Positions 33,627 through 40,522 of a DNA stretch of 40,522 bases are shown here, in pieces. A program made the translations under genes and the position numbers. Location of the stretch: positions 1 through 40,522 of the forward strand of contig CAKSFY010000007.1 of assembly GCA_934454035.1 (NCBI GenBank), written 5' to 3'. This stretch comes from an uncultured Clostridia bacterium (GTDB taxonomy: Bacteria > Bacillota > Clostridia > UBA1381). Position 1 is the first letter of the stretch. Every line of letters starts with the position of its first letter. The notes beneath the pieces were generated by a model, which saw only the letters and a program-made list of their open reading frames with translations, searched no databases and had not been told where the DNA came from.

Positions 33627-34331
33627 TTAACCCTCCGTCATTTCTTGTACGTTCATCTTAAAATCATACTTCATTGCAAGACTTTCGAAAAGTCTTTGCA
33701 TCACATTCTCCGCCGTTTTTCTGATGTTGATGCCGATTACATAATCTATAACCTCCTTTTGCTCCGCTTCGGGCACGTTATATACCCCAAGACTCATAGT
33801 TAAAAATCTTTTAAGCTTCTTTTCAAGCGTAAAATACACATCGCATTTTTTTGACATATAGCTGCGCATAATACCGGCGGTGCCTATTTCCAGCTCATAG
33901 AAATCACTTTCCGTGCAATCCGGCATATAGGACGAAAATATTTTATAAATTTCCGCCGAAGTCATTTTATGTATATATTCAATCGTTTCCGGATAAGAGT
34001 ATGCCTCAACATATATATCCCTCAGGTTTTCGTTTATTTCCGCAATGGTCAGTTGAATCGAGGTCTCGACCGCATATATGTAAACAGGCTTAAAACCTCT
34101 TTCGGCAAAACTTTTGGCAACTATGAACTGATTGGAAAACATAAATTCCGTCAGCTCAAGAAGTATTCCGTCCTTTGTATGAAATATGTTCTGAAAAGAT
34201 GAACTTGTTACATCCGCTTCGTTTAATATCTGAGCCACTGTTGTATTGTGGTATCCCTGCTCGATAAAAAGCCTTACGCAAGTAGATAAAATCCGCTTTT
34301 TTGCTTCTTCACTGTTATATCTTCTAGCCAA
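33627..34331 (-). CDS. TetR/AcrR family transcriptional regulator
   Basis: 234 residues with a TTG start; AGGGAG lies ten bases upstream and no in-frame ATG exists. The N-terminal helix-turn-helix covers about residues 10-57 (EEAKKRILSTCVRLFIEQG, TTVAQILNEADVTSSSFQNIF), the standard TetR pattern; the C-terminal ~170 residues are the variable ligand/dimer domain with no recognised ligand. Its promoter lies inside a perfect palindrome, indicating self-repression. It ends four bases before the surface-protein ATG, so it very likely controls that gene as well as itself. Confidence 0.88.
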   Translation of the reverse strand: MARRYNSEEAKKRILSTCVRLFIEQGYHNTTVAQILNEADVTSSSFQNIFHTKDGILLELTEFMFSNQFIVAKSFAERGFKPVYIYAVETSIQLTIAEINENLRDIYVEAYSYPETIEYIHKMTSAEIYKIFSSYMPDCTESDFYELEIGTAGIMRSYMSKKCDVYFTLEKKLKRFLTMSLGVYNVPEAEQKEVIDYVIGINIRKTAENVMQRLFESLAMKYDFKMNVQEMTEG

Positions 34332-34339
34332 TAAAGCAT

Positions 34340-34389
34340 CGCTCCCTGTGTTATAATTGGTTTATATACCAATTATAACACAGGGAGCG
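34340..34389. promoter_or_regulatory. Palindromic operator for the TetR protein
   Basis: Perfect inverted repeat with 22-bp arms (34340-34361 / 34368-34389) and a 6-nt TTATAT centre. One arm contains the -10 of the TetR promoter, the other the ribosome site AGGGAG. Binding here would block RNA polymerase. The arms are long for a TetR operator. No T-run follows either side, so it is not a normal terminator. Confidence 0.75.
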
Positions 34390-34401
34390 TAATATTGTCA
34401 A
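34372..34401 (-). promoter_or_regulatory. Promoter of the TetR-surface protein operon
   Basis: Minus strand TTGACA (34396-34401), 18 bases, TATAAT (34372-34377). Both hexamers are exact. The -10 lies in the palindrome and transcription would begin near its centre, at about 34365. Confidence 0.75.
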
Positions 34402-34410
34402 GTCTTTAAT

Positions 34411-35775
34411 TTAATTTCCGCGCTTATATTTAATACTTTCTTTATAATCCGCCATAGCCTTGCTGTTTGCAAGCTGACGGTTGTATCTGTATGCCGCAAG
34501 ATTTTTACTGTTGGAATACTGGCGGTCATATTTATATGACGCAAGGCTTTTGCTTTGGGCTGCCTTTGCCGCGTCGTTCCGGCGAATCTGATCATATTTT
34601 TCCCTGAGTTCATTAAGGTCAATCTCTGACTTATAATCAAGCTGCGGCTTTGACGCTTCGTTGAAATACTGCACATCATTCAATATTTTTATATCGTTCG
34701 GCGTCATGTAGGTGCCGTCCTCTTTTTTGGGAATGTTCCAAAGCTTTGCTTCTTCCTCTGTAAAGAAGCCGCGTTTTTCGGCATTATCCCAGGCGGCATT
34801 TTGAATGTCGGCATTCGCATTTCTTTCATTTTCGGAGAGCTTGTAGAGATTTTCTCTGCGTTTGATTTCATTATCCGTACGGTTTTCCTCATTCTGAACC
34901 GAATTTCTGTAATCCTCTCTTGCAAGCTTCTGCGCACTTTCCGCTTTGTTCCAGTCGGCATTTGCCATATCGGCAAGCGCATTATACGCATCCTTTGACT
35001 TTTGATATTCATCCATGTACCGTTCGTAGGAATTTTTCTCAAGCTCGGGAATCATATCGGTCAGCTTGCTCATATAATATGCCAGCTGACTGTTTGCCAG
35101 AGTCTGCGCCGCACTTGTCATTCCGCCGTTATTTTTCCTCGAAGCCATTTTAGCCGCCGCGTCGCGGTACGCTCTTTCGCCCTCTCTCTGATACATTCGG
35201 CTGTATGCCTGATATGCAGGATCTGTTTCGGGATTGTAGCTCCATTTTTTATCAGATGTCATATTACCGTAAGCGGTGTCTAATCTTCCGCCGTATCTGC
35301 TCCGCCAGCCGCCGTACATATCTGCTGCCGAATCGATACCTGTCTTTTTGGACAGTTTATTGTATGCGCTGTCCAAAAGGTTTGAATCAACTACCGCTCT
35401 GTCGCCGTCCATATAAAGAATAGGTATATTTTCACCTCCGACAGAAACCATACCGTTGTTTGAATACGATACGCTGCCGAGTCCCGACGGGGACACATAA
35501 TCCGTAACGCGAACGGGATTTTTACCCTCGGACCTGTAAATATCGTTTACAAATCCCTGTATGTCCGAGGTCGGTGCGTAGCTTACTCCGTCTTTTACGG
35601 CGGACGGCTTAAAGCTTATTTTGCCGTAAGTAACCGAGCCGTCTTTCCAGCCTATTTTGGAATTGTCAAGTCCCATATTATTCATAGTCGCTCTCACACC
35701 CTTGCTGCCGTCCGGGTATGTCGGAACATATTGCTTTGTTTTAGCCTTGCGGCTGTAGCTCTCGATATAACCCAA
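34411..35775 (-). CDS. Podovirus-type internal/ejection-like virion protein
   Basis: 454 residues if translation starts at the TTG at 35775, chosen because AAGGAGG sits eight bases upstream; the in-frame ATG at 35793 has no site. The middle is charged and likely coiled coil (about 205-320), rich in A, N, E, K, Q. It includes YNPETDPAYQAYSRMYQREG, a pattern common in phage internal or tail-ejection proteins. The C-terminus has three near-repeats of about 15-16 residues (KSLASYKYDRQ, KNLAAYRYNRQ, KAMADYKESIK). No enzymatic domain is seen. It overlaps the portal gene by 35 bases and is the last phage gene before the TetR unit. Confidence 0.6.
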   Translation of the reverse strand: MGYIESYSRKAKTKQYVPTYPDGSKGVRATMNNMGLDNSKIGWKDGSVTYGKISFKPSAVKDGVSYAPTSDIQGFVNDIYRSEGKNPVRVTDYVSPSGLGSVSYSNNGMVSVGGENIPILYMDGDRAVVDSNLLDSAYNKLSKKTGIDSAADMYGGWRSRYGGRLDTAYGNMTSDKKWSYNPETDPAYQAYSRMYQREGERAYRDAAAKMASRKNNGGMTSAAQTLANSQLAYYMSKLTDMIPELEKNSYERYMDEYQKSKDAYNALADMANADWNKAESAQKLAREDYRNSVQNEENRTDNEIKRRENLYKLSENERNANADIQNAAWDNAEKRGFFTEEEAKLWNIPKKEDGTYMTPNDIKILNDVQYFNEASKPQLDYKSEIDLNELREKYDQIRRNDAAKAAQSKSLASYKYDRQYSNSKNLAAYRYNRQLANSKAMADYKESIKYKRGN

Positions 35776-37357
35776 TTTCGTTTCCTCCTTCATTATTTGT
35801 TATCTTTTTCAATTGTTCTATTATCCTTTCCTTTCCGTCAAAATTCATGCTTTCAAGTATTACCGCTGCCATATCCGGAGAATTCTGCGACAGTATCCCC
35901 GACTTCCACAGCTCCAGTATGGTCTGATTGTTTGCCTCTCTTGAGGACGGACTTTGCCGCTCGGGAATGATCTCTATGTCAAATTCCACATTTTTATACT
36001 TTTTGTCGTCGGGAAATCCCAGATAATCCGTTCCCGGACGGTGCATATACTTATTTGAAAACCCAACAAATTCAACATTCCCCAAATCGTTGGTAATCCG
36101 ATAAATTCTCTCTTTCGAAAAAAACTGTCTTATCAGCTCTATGCAAAGTGAAACCACCTCGGCATATACGTCAAAGCTGTCGTCTATTATTACTCTGGAT
36201 AGCTTTTCGCCCGATTGCTGCAAAATGCTGATTGCACTTGCCGCCGTAACGCCGCTTGCGGTCGCCCCCTGCTGAAAGTCTCTGTTTCCGATTATTTCTT
36301 TCAGCTCCATAATTTTTTCCTGCCTGTGGGCAAGGATAAAATCGGATATGGACTGTGCCTGGAACGGTCTGATGTGCGTCTCGTCAAGGCTTCCGTCCAC
36401 ATGAATTATATCATTTGACCAATCCTTGAATTCCTCCTCATTGATTGCGCCCTTGTCCCTTACAAGCCAGCGCTGCTTTCCTGCAAGTGCGGCATTTTTA
36501 AGTATTATTCCGTCAAGTCTGTCAATGTACATCTGCGGATTGCGGATAACATCCGTAATTCCGTAACCGAACGGCGAATCGTCACTTTTGTAGAGGCAGT
36601 CGAACACAACCGGATATTTTCCGTGTGCATAAAGCCCCTTTTCATAACCGGGAATTTCCTCGCTGGCTTCAATCAGCGTGCCGCGCGCAAACTTCATCAG
36701 ATGTACGCTGCCGTCGCTTTTTTTGTAGTAGCAGTCTATAACCTCGCTCCTGTCCTGAGCCGTTGCATGACCGCCGTAGGTTTCAACGCATGCATCACCT
36801 TCAAAAAGATTTTCATATTTCGGATACTGCATTTTAAGCATTTCATTATCAAGCGCCTGCGTTATAAACAAAAACTGTGAATCCTGCACGTCCTGCACAT
36901 TCATGTCGCAGTAAATTCCGAGAATGTTTATCGATTGCAGCTCTATCTGCTCCGTCTTTCTGTTATAAAATACCCCGTAGACCGCCGTCCCGTACTTAAG
37001 CTTATTTCTCCAGTTTCTTTTGTAGCACTTTTTAAAGCGGCTTATATCCAGCTGAACCGGCAATATTTTTGACAAAAGCTGCGCCGTCTTGGTATCCTGC
37101 GGTTCACGCTCCAGGATTTTCGGGTGCGGATAATTGTCCATTGCGTCGGCATACTTATTCTCTATCGCCGAGAACACAAATGCCGTTGCACAGGCAAGCG
37201 AGTTCCCGTCGTATTCCCCCGTGAGATTGACCTCATGCCATTTCCGATACCATTTTTCGTTTTGGCAAATTCTATCGTTTATCGGCTGTTTATCGCTTTT
37301 GTAGCGGTCATATGCCGCCAATGCCTTATCAATAAATTCTTTTGGCAGCTTATTCAT
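35741..37357 (-). CDS. Phage portal protein (podovirus-type)
   Basis: 538 residues from the ATG at 37357; a GTG at 37366 is possible but only two bases from GGAGG. The protein starts with PKEFIDKALAAYDRYKSDKQ, then has conserved segments EKWYRKWHEVN, YYKKSDGSVHLMKFARG, YGITDVIRNPQMYIDRLDG and IMELKEIIGNRDFQQGATASGVTAASAI, the last being typical of large podovirus portals with a crown/barrel. It forms the dodecameric DNA gate at the capsid vertex. It overlaps the holin gene by eight bases upstream and the ejection-like gene downstream. Confidence 0.75.
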   Translation of the reverse strand: MNKLPKEFIDKALAAYDRYKSDKQPINDRICQNEKWYRKWHEVNLTGEYDGNSLACATAFVFSAIENKYADAMDNYPHPKILEREPQDTKTAQLLSKILPVQLDISRFKKCYKRNWRNKLKYGTAVYGVFYNRKTEQIELQSINILGIYCDMNVQDVQDSQFLFITQALDNEMLKMQYPKYENLFEGDACVETYGGHATAQDRSEVIDCYYKKSDGSVHLMKFARGTLIEASEEIPGYEKGLYAHGKYPVVFDCLYKSDDSPFGYGITDVIRNPQMYIDRLDGIILKNAALAGKQRWLVRDKGAINEEEFKDWSNDIIHVDGSLDETHIRPFQAQSISDFILAHRQEKIMELKEIIGNRDFQQGATASGVTAASAISILQQSGEKLSRVIIDDSFDVYAEVVSLCIELIRQFFSKERIYRITNDLGNVEFVGFSNKYMHRPGTDYLGFPDDKKYKNVEFDIEIIPERQSPSSREANNQTILELWKSGILSQNSPDMAAVILESMNFDGKERIIEQLKKITNNEGGNEIGLYRELQPQG

Positions 37358-37793
37358 CGGCAGCACGCTCCTCCACAGCTATTTTGAGTTTTTCGGCAAG
37401 CGGTTTTATAAATTTCGGAATGGGCAGTCCGATTCTGGTGCAGTTTTCCAATATACTTAAAAGCTCATTTAATATAAGCCATATTGTCACAACCGTTCCG
37501 AAATAGAAATTAAGCGTGAGTTCTATTCCTATCTGAGCGAGTCCGCTCGCAATCACCCAATCTATAATACCCGAAGCAACCACCAGAAGCATGTAACAAA
37601 CCTTTTTGACCGCACCTTTTTTACCGGTTTTTGAATTTAGTGTCCCCTCAAACCATGCAGCCGTAATCCCCGAAATATAATCGGCAACCATGGCAAAAAT
37701 CAGCATCGCAACCGGAGCAAAAAGCTTTTTAAAATAAATGCTTGCGGACGCAGCGGCGCAGGACAGAACAAATTTAAGCAGTTTATCCCTCAC
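37350..37793 (-). CDS. Phage holin (holin 4 / toxin-secretion type)
   Basis: 147 residues from a GTG at 37793 (AAGGGG eight bases upstream); an upstream TTG at 37829 would add 12 residues and overlap the 55-residue ORF further. Three hydrophobic segments, with AMVADYISGITAAWFEG between them, the hallmark of the phi-Cp1/holin 4-1 family that makes holes in the cytoplasmic membrane during lysis. Its position directly before the portal gene is uncommon; holins usually sit beside an endolysin, and none is seen here. Confidence 0.8.
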   Translation of the reverse strand: MRDKLLKFVLSCAAASASIYFKKLFAPVAMLIFAMVADYISGITAAWFEGTLNSKTGKKGAVKKVCYMLLVVASGIIDWVIASGLAQIGIELTLNFYFGTVVTIWLILNELLSILENCTRIGLPIPKFIKPLAEKLKIAVEERAADE

Positions 37794-37950
37794 TTTCCTC
37801 ACCCCTTTGAGTCTTTCTCTCTCTGACAAGGATAAAATCGTTCATCCAAAGACTTTCGTAAAGCTCTCTGCACCACTCCAAAAGCTCCTTGTAGTCATAC
37901 TCCAATATGCCGCTTTCTTCGGGCGGCTCTCTGAGTGTAAAATTTTGCAT
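37783..37950 (-). CDS. Small acidic phage protein, 55 residues
   Basis: ATG at 37950, stop TAA at 37783-37785. Begins MQNFTLREPPEESGILEYDY and continues with the helical stretch KELLEWCRELYESLW. It starts one base after the stop region of the adaptor-like gene and overlaps the holin start by 11 bases, filling the only gap of this compact operon. A GGTGG site lies about five bases upstream. No family recognised. Confidence 0.6.
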   Translation of the reverse strand: MQNFTLREPPEESGILEYDYKELLEWCRELYESLWMNDFILVRERKTQRGEESEG

Positions 37951-37951
37951 A

Positions 37952-38329
37952 TTACCACCAACCTTTCACTTTATTGCCGGTCTCTCTTACCGGCATGTTT
38001 CTTTCGATATACCATTTTGCAAAATCGTTAAGTCTTGTATCAAAAAGCATCGTATGCTGATTATAGGTCTCGTAATCCCTCTGATAATAGCAGCACTTTG
38101 CAAGCACGTAATCAATGTACATTGCGTCATACGGCGGCGGTGCTACCGTTTCGTCCTCCATCGGTTCGGAAATCTTTACATAATCCTCCTGAACATTGCC
38201 TTTATATGTTTTGGCATACTCTCTTTTGAGCATTTCGCCCAGCTCATCGCACCATTTTATTTTTTCCTCCGTGGTGTAACTGTTCGGATAAAGGGAATCC
38301 GCTCTTTCTATTACTTCAATTATTTTCAA
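37952..38329 (-). CDS. Phage head-tail adaptor-like protein
   Basis: 125 residues with a TTG start whose first T overlaps the TGA of the preceding gene; AAAGGAG lies nine bases upstream inside that gene. Mostly helical, with YPNSYTTEEKIKWCDELGEML and PPPYDAMYIDYVLAKCCYYQRDYETYNQH, a layout common in portal-bound adaptor (connector) proteins of short-tailed phages. The role is inferred from pattern and neighbours (nozzle-like gene upstream, portal downstream). Confidence 0.5.
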   Translation of the reverse strand: MKIIEVIERADSLYPNSYTTEEKIKWCDELGEMLKREYAKTYKGNVQEDYVKISEPMEDETVAPPPYDAMYIDYVLAKCCYYQRDYETYNQHTMLFDTRLNDFAKWYIERNMPVRETGNKVKGWW

Positions 38330-40122
38330 AGCTCATTGCTCCTTTCATTTTTGTAAACTCTGCCTCCCGATTCATATATGATTTTTATCCCGAAAATAAT
38401 GATTTTTCCCTTGCCTTTTATCCGATACTGCCAATACATTCCCTCTTTCATTCTTATCGGTACTCTTATGCACCGTCCGCCGGTTTTTTTAAGGCTTACC
38501 CTCAGGCAGCTTGTCATCTGCTCTCCGTCCGCCGAGGACATCACCTCAATTTCTCCGTTCTCCTCCGCTTTTAAATAAATCCACATTTCACCGATTCTGT
38601 CCATGTCAAAATCTTCGCAAAATATCTTTGCACTTTCCGCCATCCACTCGCTTTTTTCCGCATTCGCACCGAGAAGATACAGATTTCCTCCCGAAACAGC
38701 GTAATTTTTTCCGTCCTTTAAAAATCCGCCCGTATAGCAGTCAGTTCCGTTTCTGTGCCAAGTCATATATTTTATATCATAGGCAAGATTCTCATATTCT
38801 CTGCCGTCATAAGCCGACACATAATATTTGAGTCCGTCGGTAAAGCCGTACGCCGACACATATTTTTTGCCGAGCTTTTCGGATATAAGCACCGGTCGCG
38901 AGCCTGTCCATTCATAAAAGCCGCGGCTTCCCAAAAAGAATAATGCGTTATTTATCACAACTGCCGAGTTGATGTCAATGCAGCCGATTCCCGAATAACT
39001 TTTTCCTACGGAAAATTCGCTCGGGAGCTCGCCGTAAATTGCGTCAAATGAGTTTTTCTTTAATACCGCTACGCAGTTTCCGCACGATATTACCCCCTTG
39101 TGTCCTCCCTCGGTCGAGGATTCAAGATATACACTGTCATCCTCCAGTCCGTCATACAAATTAAAGTTAAAGACATCATTAAGCGCGGACGCATACACAA
39201 ATTCTCCGTTTGGGCTTGCTCCCCAAAGTCTGCCCTTATGCAGAGTAAGGTGCGTCATATACGGGATTTTTCTGTAAATCCGATACACATTTGTCGCGTA
39301 AAAATCTCTGTTGGCAATCTCGCCCTTGTAATTTAATCCGTCCAGCTCAATTGTAACATTCCATGTTCTTATCCCGTACGAGCCTGAGCCGAGTGCCTCG
39401 GTATATCCGGTAACCGTCGCGGATATAATGTCAAGTGCGGACTTTGCTCCCCATCGGCTGTCCGAATAGTCCATAATACCGTCAATAAACAGGCTTTCAC
39501 CCACCTTAAAATCATAAAAATGTCCTTTAAAATTTTCCGGACGGTCTATAGAGAAAATAATTTTTATTTTGCCGGCAGTTCCGGTTATCTGTTCTCCGTA
39601 CCACCCTCTGTGAGTGTATTCATAGGACTTGACGCAGTCATCGGAGGTGTCCGCGGTATCATAATAATATATGAACGGGTCAACCTGTGCACTGTCATAT
39701 CCGTGAATCAAAATAACCTTATTCACCCACAAAAGCTGAATCACCCCGTCTGTCGGGATTATCATTCCGTAAAGGTGGTTTCCCGAATCGTCCTTTACCT
39801 CCGGCTGATAAAGCGGCTTTTCACTCCCGTCATAGTAAAAGGTTGTTCCTATCACTCCGCAAAAGCCGGTTACGCTGCTGTCTTCGGGCGGAGCAATGAC
39901 TGCACGGATATTCTGCGCCGTGCTGCCGTCCGAAAGCATATTAAATTTGTCTGCGGTGCTCTTTTCGGCGGCAGGGGATAAAAACGGATAGCATTCCGAC
40001 GACATATTCTTCATATCCGAAAACTCGCCGAAGGACGCATAATCCTTACGGTTAAGCCCGGCAAAACGCCGGCATACCGCCGACCTCGGATTTTTAGCGC
40101 TGTTAATCGGTATATAACTCAT
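38326..40122 (-). CDS. Phage tail nozzle-like virion protein
   Basis: 598 residues, beta-rich throughout. The N-terminus (RRFAGLNRKDYASFGEFSDM, NMSSECYPFLSP) and the segment HKGRLWGASPNGEFVYASAL with NDVFNFN match the layout of tail nozzle / tail tubular B proteins of short-tailed phages (P22 gp10 and T7 gp12 type), which have a propeller with an 'RL...G.P..VW.S..GD..NF' strand. Repeats of the WYY/VSAY and GGNLYLLG type support a propeller. AGGAGG lies six bases before the ATG. It ends with a 4-base overlap on the adaptor-like gene. Confidence 0.6.
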   Translation of the reverse strand: MSYIPINSAKNPRSAVCRRFAGLNRKDYASFGEFSDMKNMSSECYPFLSPAAEKSTADKFNMLSDGSTAQNIRAVIAPPEDSSVTGFCGVIGTTFYYDGSEKPLYQPEVKDDSGNHLYGMIIPTDGVIQLLWVNKVILIHGYDSAQVDPFIYYYDTADTSDDCVKSYEYTHRGWYGEQITGTAGKIKIIFSIDRPENFKGHFYDFKVGESLFIDGIMDYSDSRWGAKSALDIISATVTGYTEALGSGSYGIRTWNVTIELDGLNYKGEIANRDFYATNVYRIYRKIPYMTHLTLHKGRLWGASPNGEFVYASALNDVFNFNLYDGLEDDSVYLESSTEGGHKGVISCGNCVAVLKKNSFDAIYGELPSEFSVGKSYSGIGCIDINSAVVINNALFFLGSRGFYEWTGSRPVLISEKLGKKYVSAYGFTDGLKYYVSAYDGREYENLAYDIKYMTWHRNGTDCYTGGFLKDGKNYAVSGGNLYLLGANAEKSEWMAESAKIFCEDFDMDRIGEMWIYLKAEENGEIEVMSSADGEQMTSCLRVSLKKTGGRCIRVPIRMKEGMYWQYRIKGKGKIIIFGIKIIYESGGRVYKNERSNEL

Positions 40123-40137
40123 ACTCCGCCTCCTTTT

Positions 40138-40404
40138 TTATTCGCCGTCCAGATTTTGAATCTTGTTTGCGATTTTTGCCATTCTTATTTCCGCATATTT
40201 TTCGTTACGCAGCTTTTCGTCAATCACAAGTTTTACCTTTCTGGGAACAAGAACCTCTTCATCATACATAATCTGATAGTTCTTTCCGTTAATTGTCACT
40301 GTCTGGCTTGAGCCGATCGGCTCACCGGCAGGGCGCCGCAGCATTACCGGCACCTTCTCTTCATAAAAATTTTCCTGTTCTTGCTCTAAAGTTTTCTTAG
40401 CCAT
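40138..40404 (-). CDS. Small phage head-associated protein, 88 residues
   Basis: ATG with AAGGAG nine bases upstream. Charged protein with a short beta segment TVTINGKNYQIMYDEEVLVPRK followed by a basic helix. The 'INGxxYxIxxxxEVxVP' pattern is frequent in small proteins coded beside capsid genes of gut phages. Exact role unknown. First visible gene of the phage-like operon, 15 bases from the nozzle-like gene. Confidence 0.55.
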   Translation of the reverse strand: MAKKTLEQEQENFYEEKVPVMLRRPAGEPIGSSQTVTINGKNYQIMYDEEVLVPRKVKLVIDEKLRNEKYAEIRMAKIANKIQNLDGE

Positions 40405-40428
40405 TTACAATAACTCCTTTCATTTTAC

Positions 40429-40483
40429 GGCGGTGTATAAAAAGCACACCGCCTCGTATAATATATTTGTGATTATTTTTCAA
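40429..40483 (-). promoter_or_regulatory. Hairpin and possible promoter upstream of the 88-residue phage gene
   Basis: GGCGGTGT / ACACCGCC (40429-40436 / 40446-40453) with a 9-nt loop, followed on the minus strand by the ribosome site at 40413-40418. Upstream, TTGAAA (40478-40483), 17 bases, TATACG (40455-40460) could be a weak promoter. Lacking a T-run on either strand, the hairpin is not a clear terminator. Beyond 40483 nothing is recognised. Confidence 0.35.
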
Positions 40484-40522
40484 GAAAATCACATAAAAAA
40501 CTTGTTATCTCATAAGCCATAT

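Noticed and set aside
34340..34389. Palindrome read as a terminator of the phage operon or an att site
   Set aside because: No T-run follows and no second copy of the sequence is seen; overlap with an exact promoter and a TetR start favours an operator.
1..40522. CRISPR array, tRNA, rRNA or transposase
   Set aside because: No regularly spaced short repeats, cloverleaf-like sequences or transposase/integrase motifs were noticed by eye.

Overview
The window looks like chromosomal DNA of an anaerobic Gram-positive bacterium of the class Clostridia, probably a gut polysaccharide degrader. The evidence is mid-to-low GC, strong GGAGG-type ribosome sites with frequent TTG/GTG starts, a gliding-type ABC transporter operon, and very large secreted modular carbohydrate-active proteins. 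The enzyme content (two oligogalacturonate-lyase-like propellers, two rhamnogalacturonan-acetylesterase-like domains, three family 2 glycosidases) suggests a pectin or pectin/hemicellulose specialist. The style resembles Monoglobus-type organisms, but that placement is inference.

Layout. 1-228: bidirectional terminator hairpin and a GC-rich palindromic intergenic repeat. 229-4343 (minus): four-gene ABC operon (ATPase, permease, GldG-like, DUF4340-like) with a consensus promoter. 4545-6947 (plus): GH2 beta-mannosidase with its own divergent promoter. 7095-17138 (minus): three large secreted proteins, namely a PL22-like propeller, a CE12-like esterase behind beta-sandwich modules, and a second PL22-like propeller followed by tandem modules. 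17348-28042 (plus, divergent): a secreted FN3/module protein, two tandem GH2 enzymes that share a perfectly identical 546-bp tract, and a 1407-residue secreted protein ending in a second CE12-like esterase. 28223-34331 (minus): a TetR regulator coupled to a 1799-residue surface protein, driven from a promoter buried in a 22-bp-arm palindrome. 34411-40404 (minus): seven podovirus-type genes (small head protein, tail-nozzle-like, adaptor-like, 55-residue ORF, holin, portal, ejection-like protein) in an order unlike P22.

How it may work together (inference): exported module proteins bind plant cell-wall polysaccharide, the esterases remove acetyl groups, the secreted propellers cleave uronate-containing oligomers, and the signal-less GH2 enzymes finish imported oligosaccharides in the cytoplasm. 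Three promoters of the secreted genes share a TTTTGTCWATTTAC box overlapping the -35 element, so one regulator may control both arms of the divergent locus. The most novel parts are the amplified orphan beta modules, the secreted PL22-like propellers with changed metal-site pattern, the shared promoter box and the gene conversion in the GH2 pair. No tRNA, rRNA, CRISPR array or transposase was seen.
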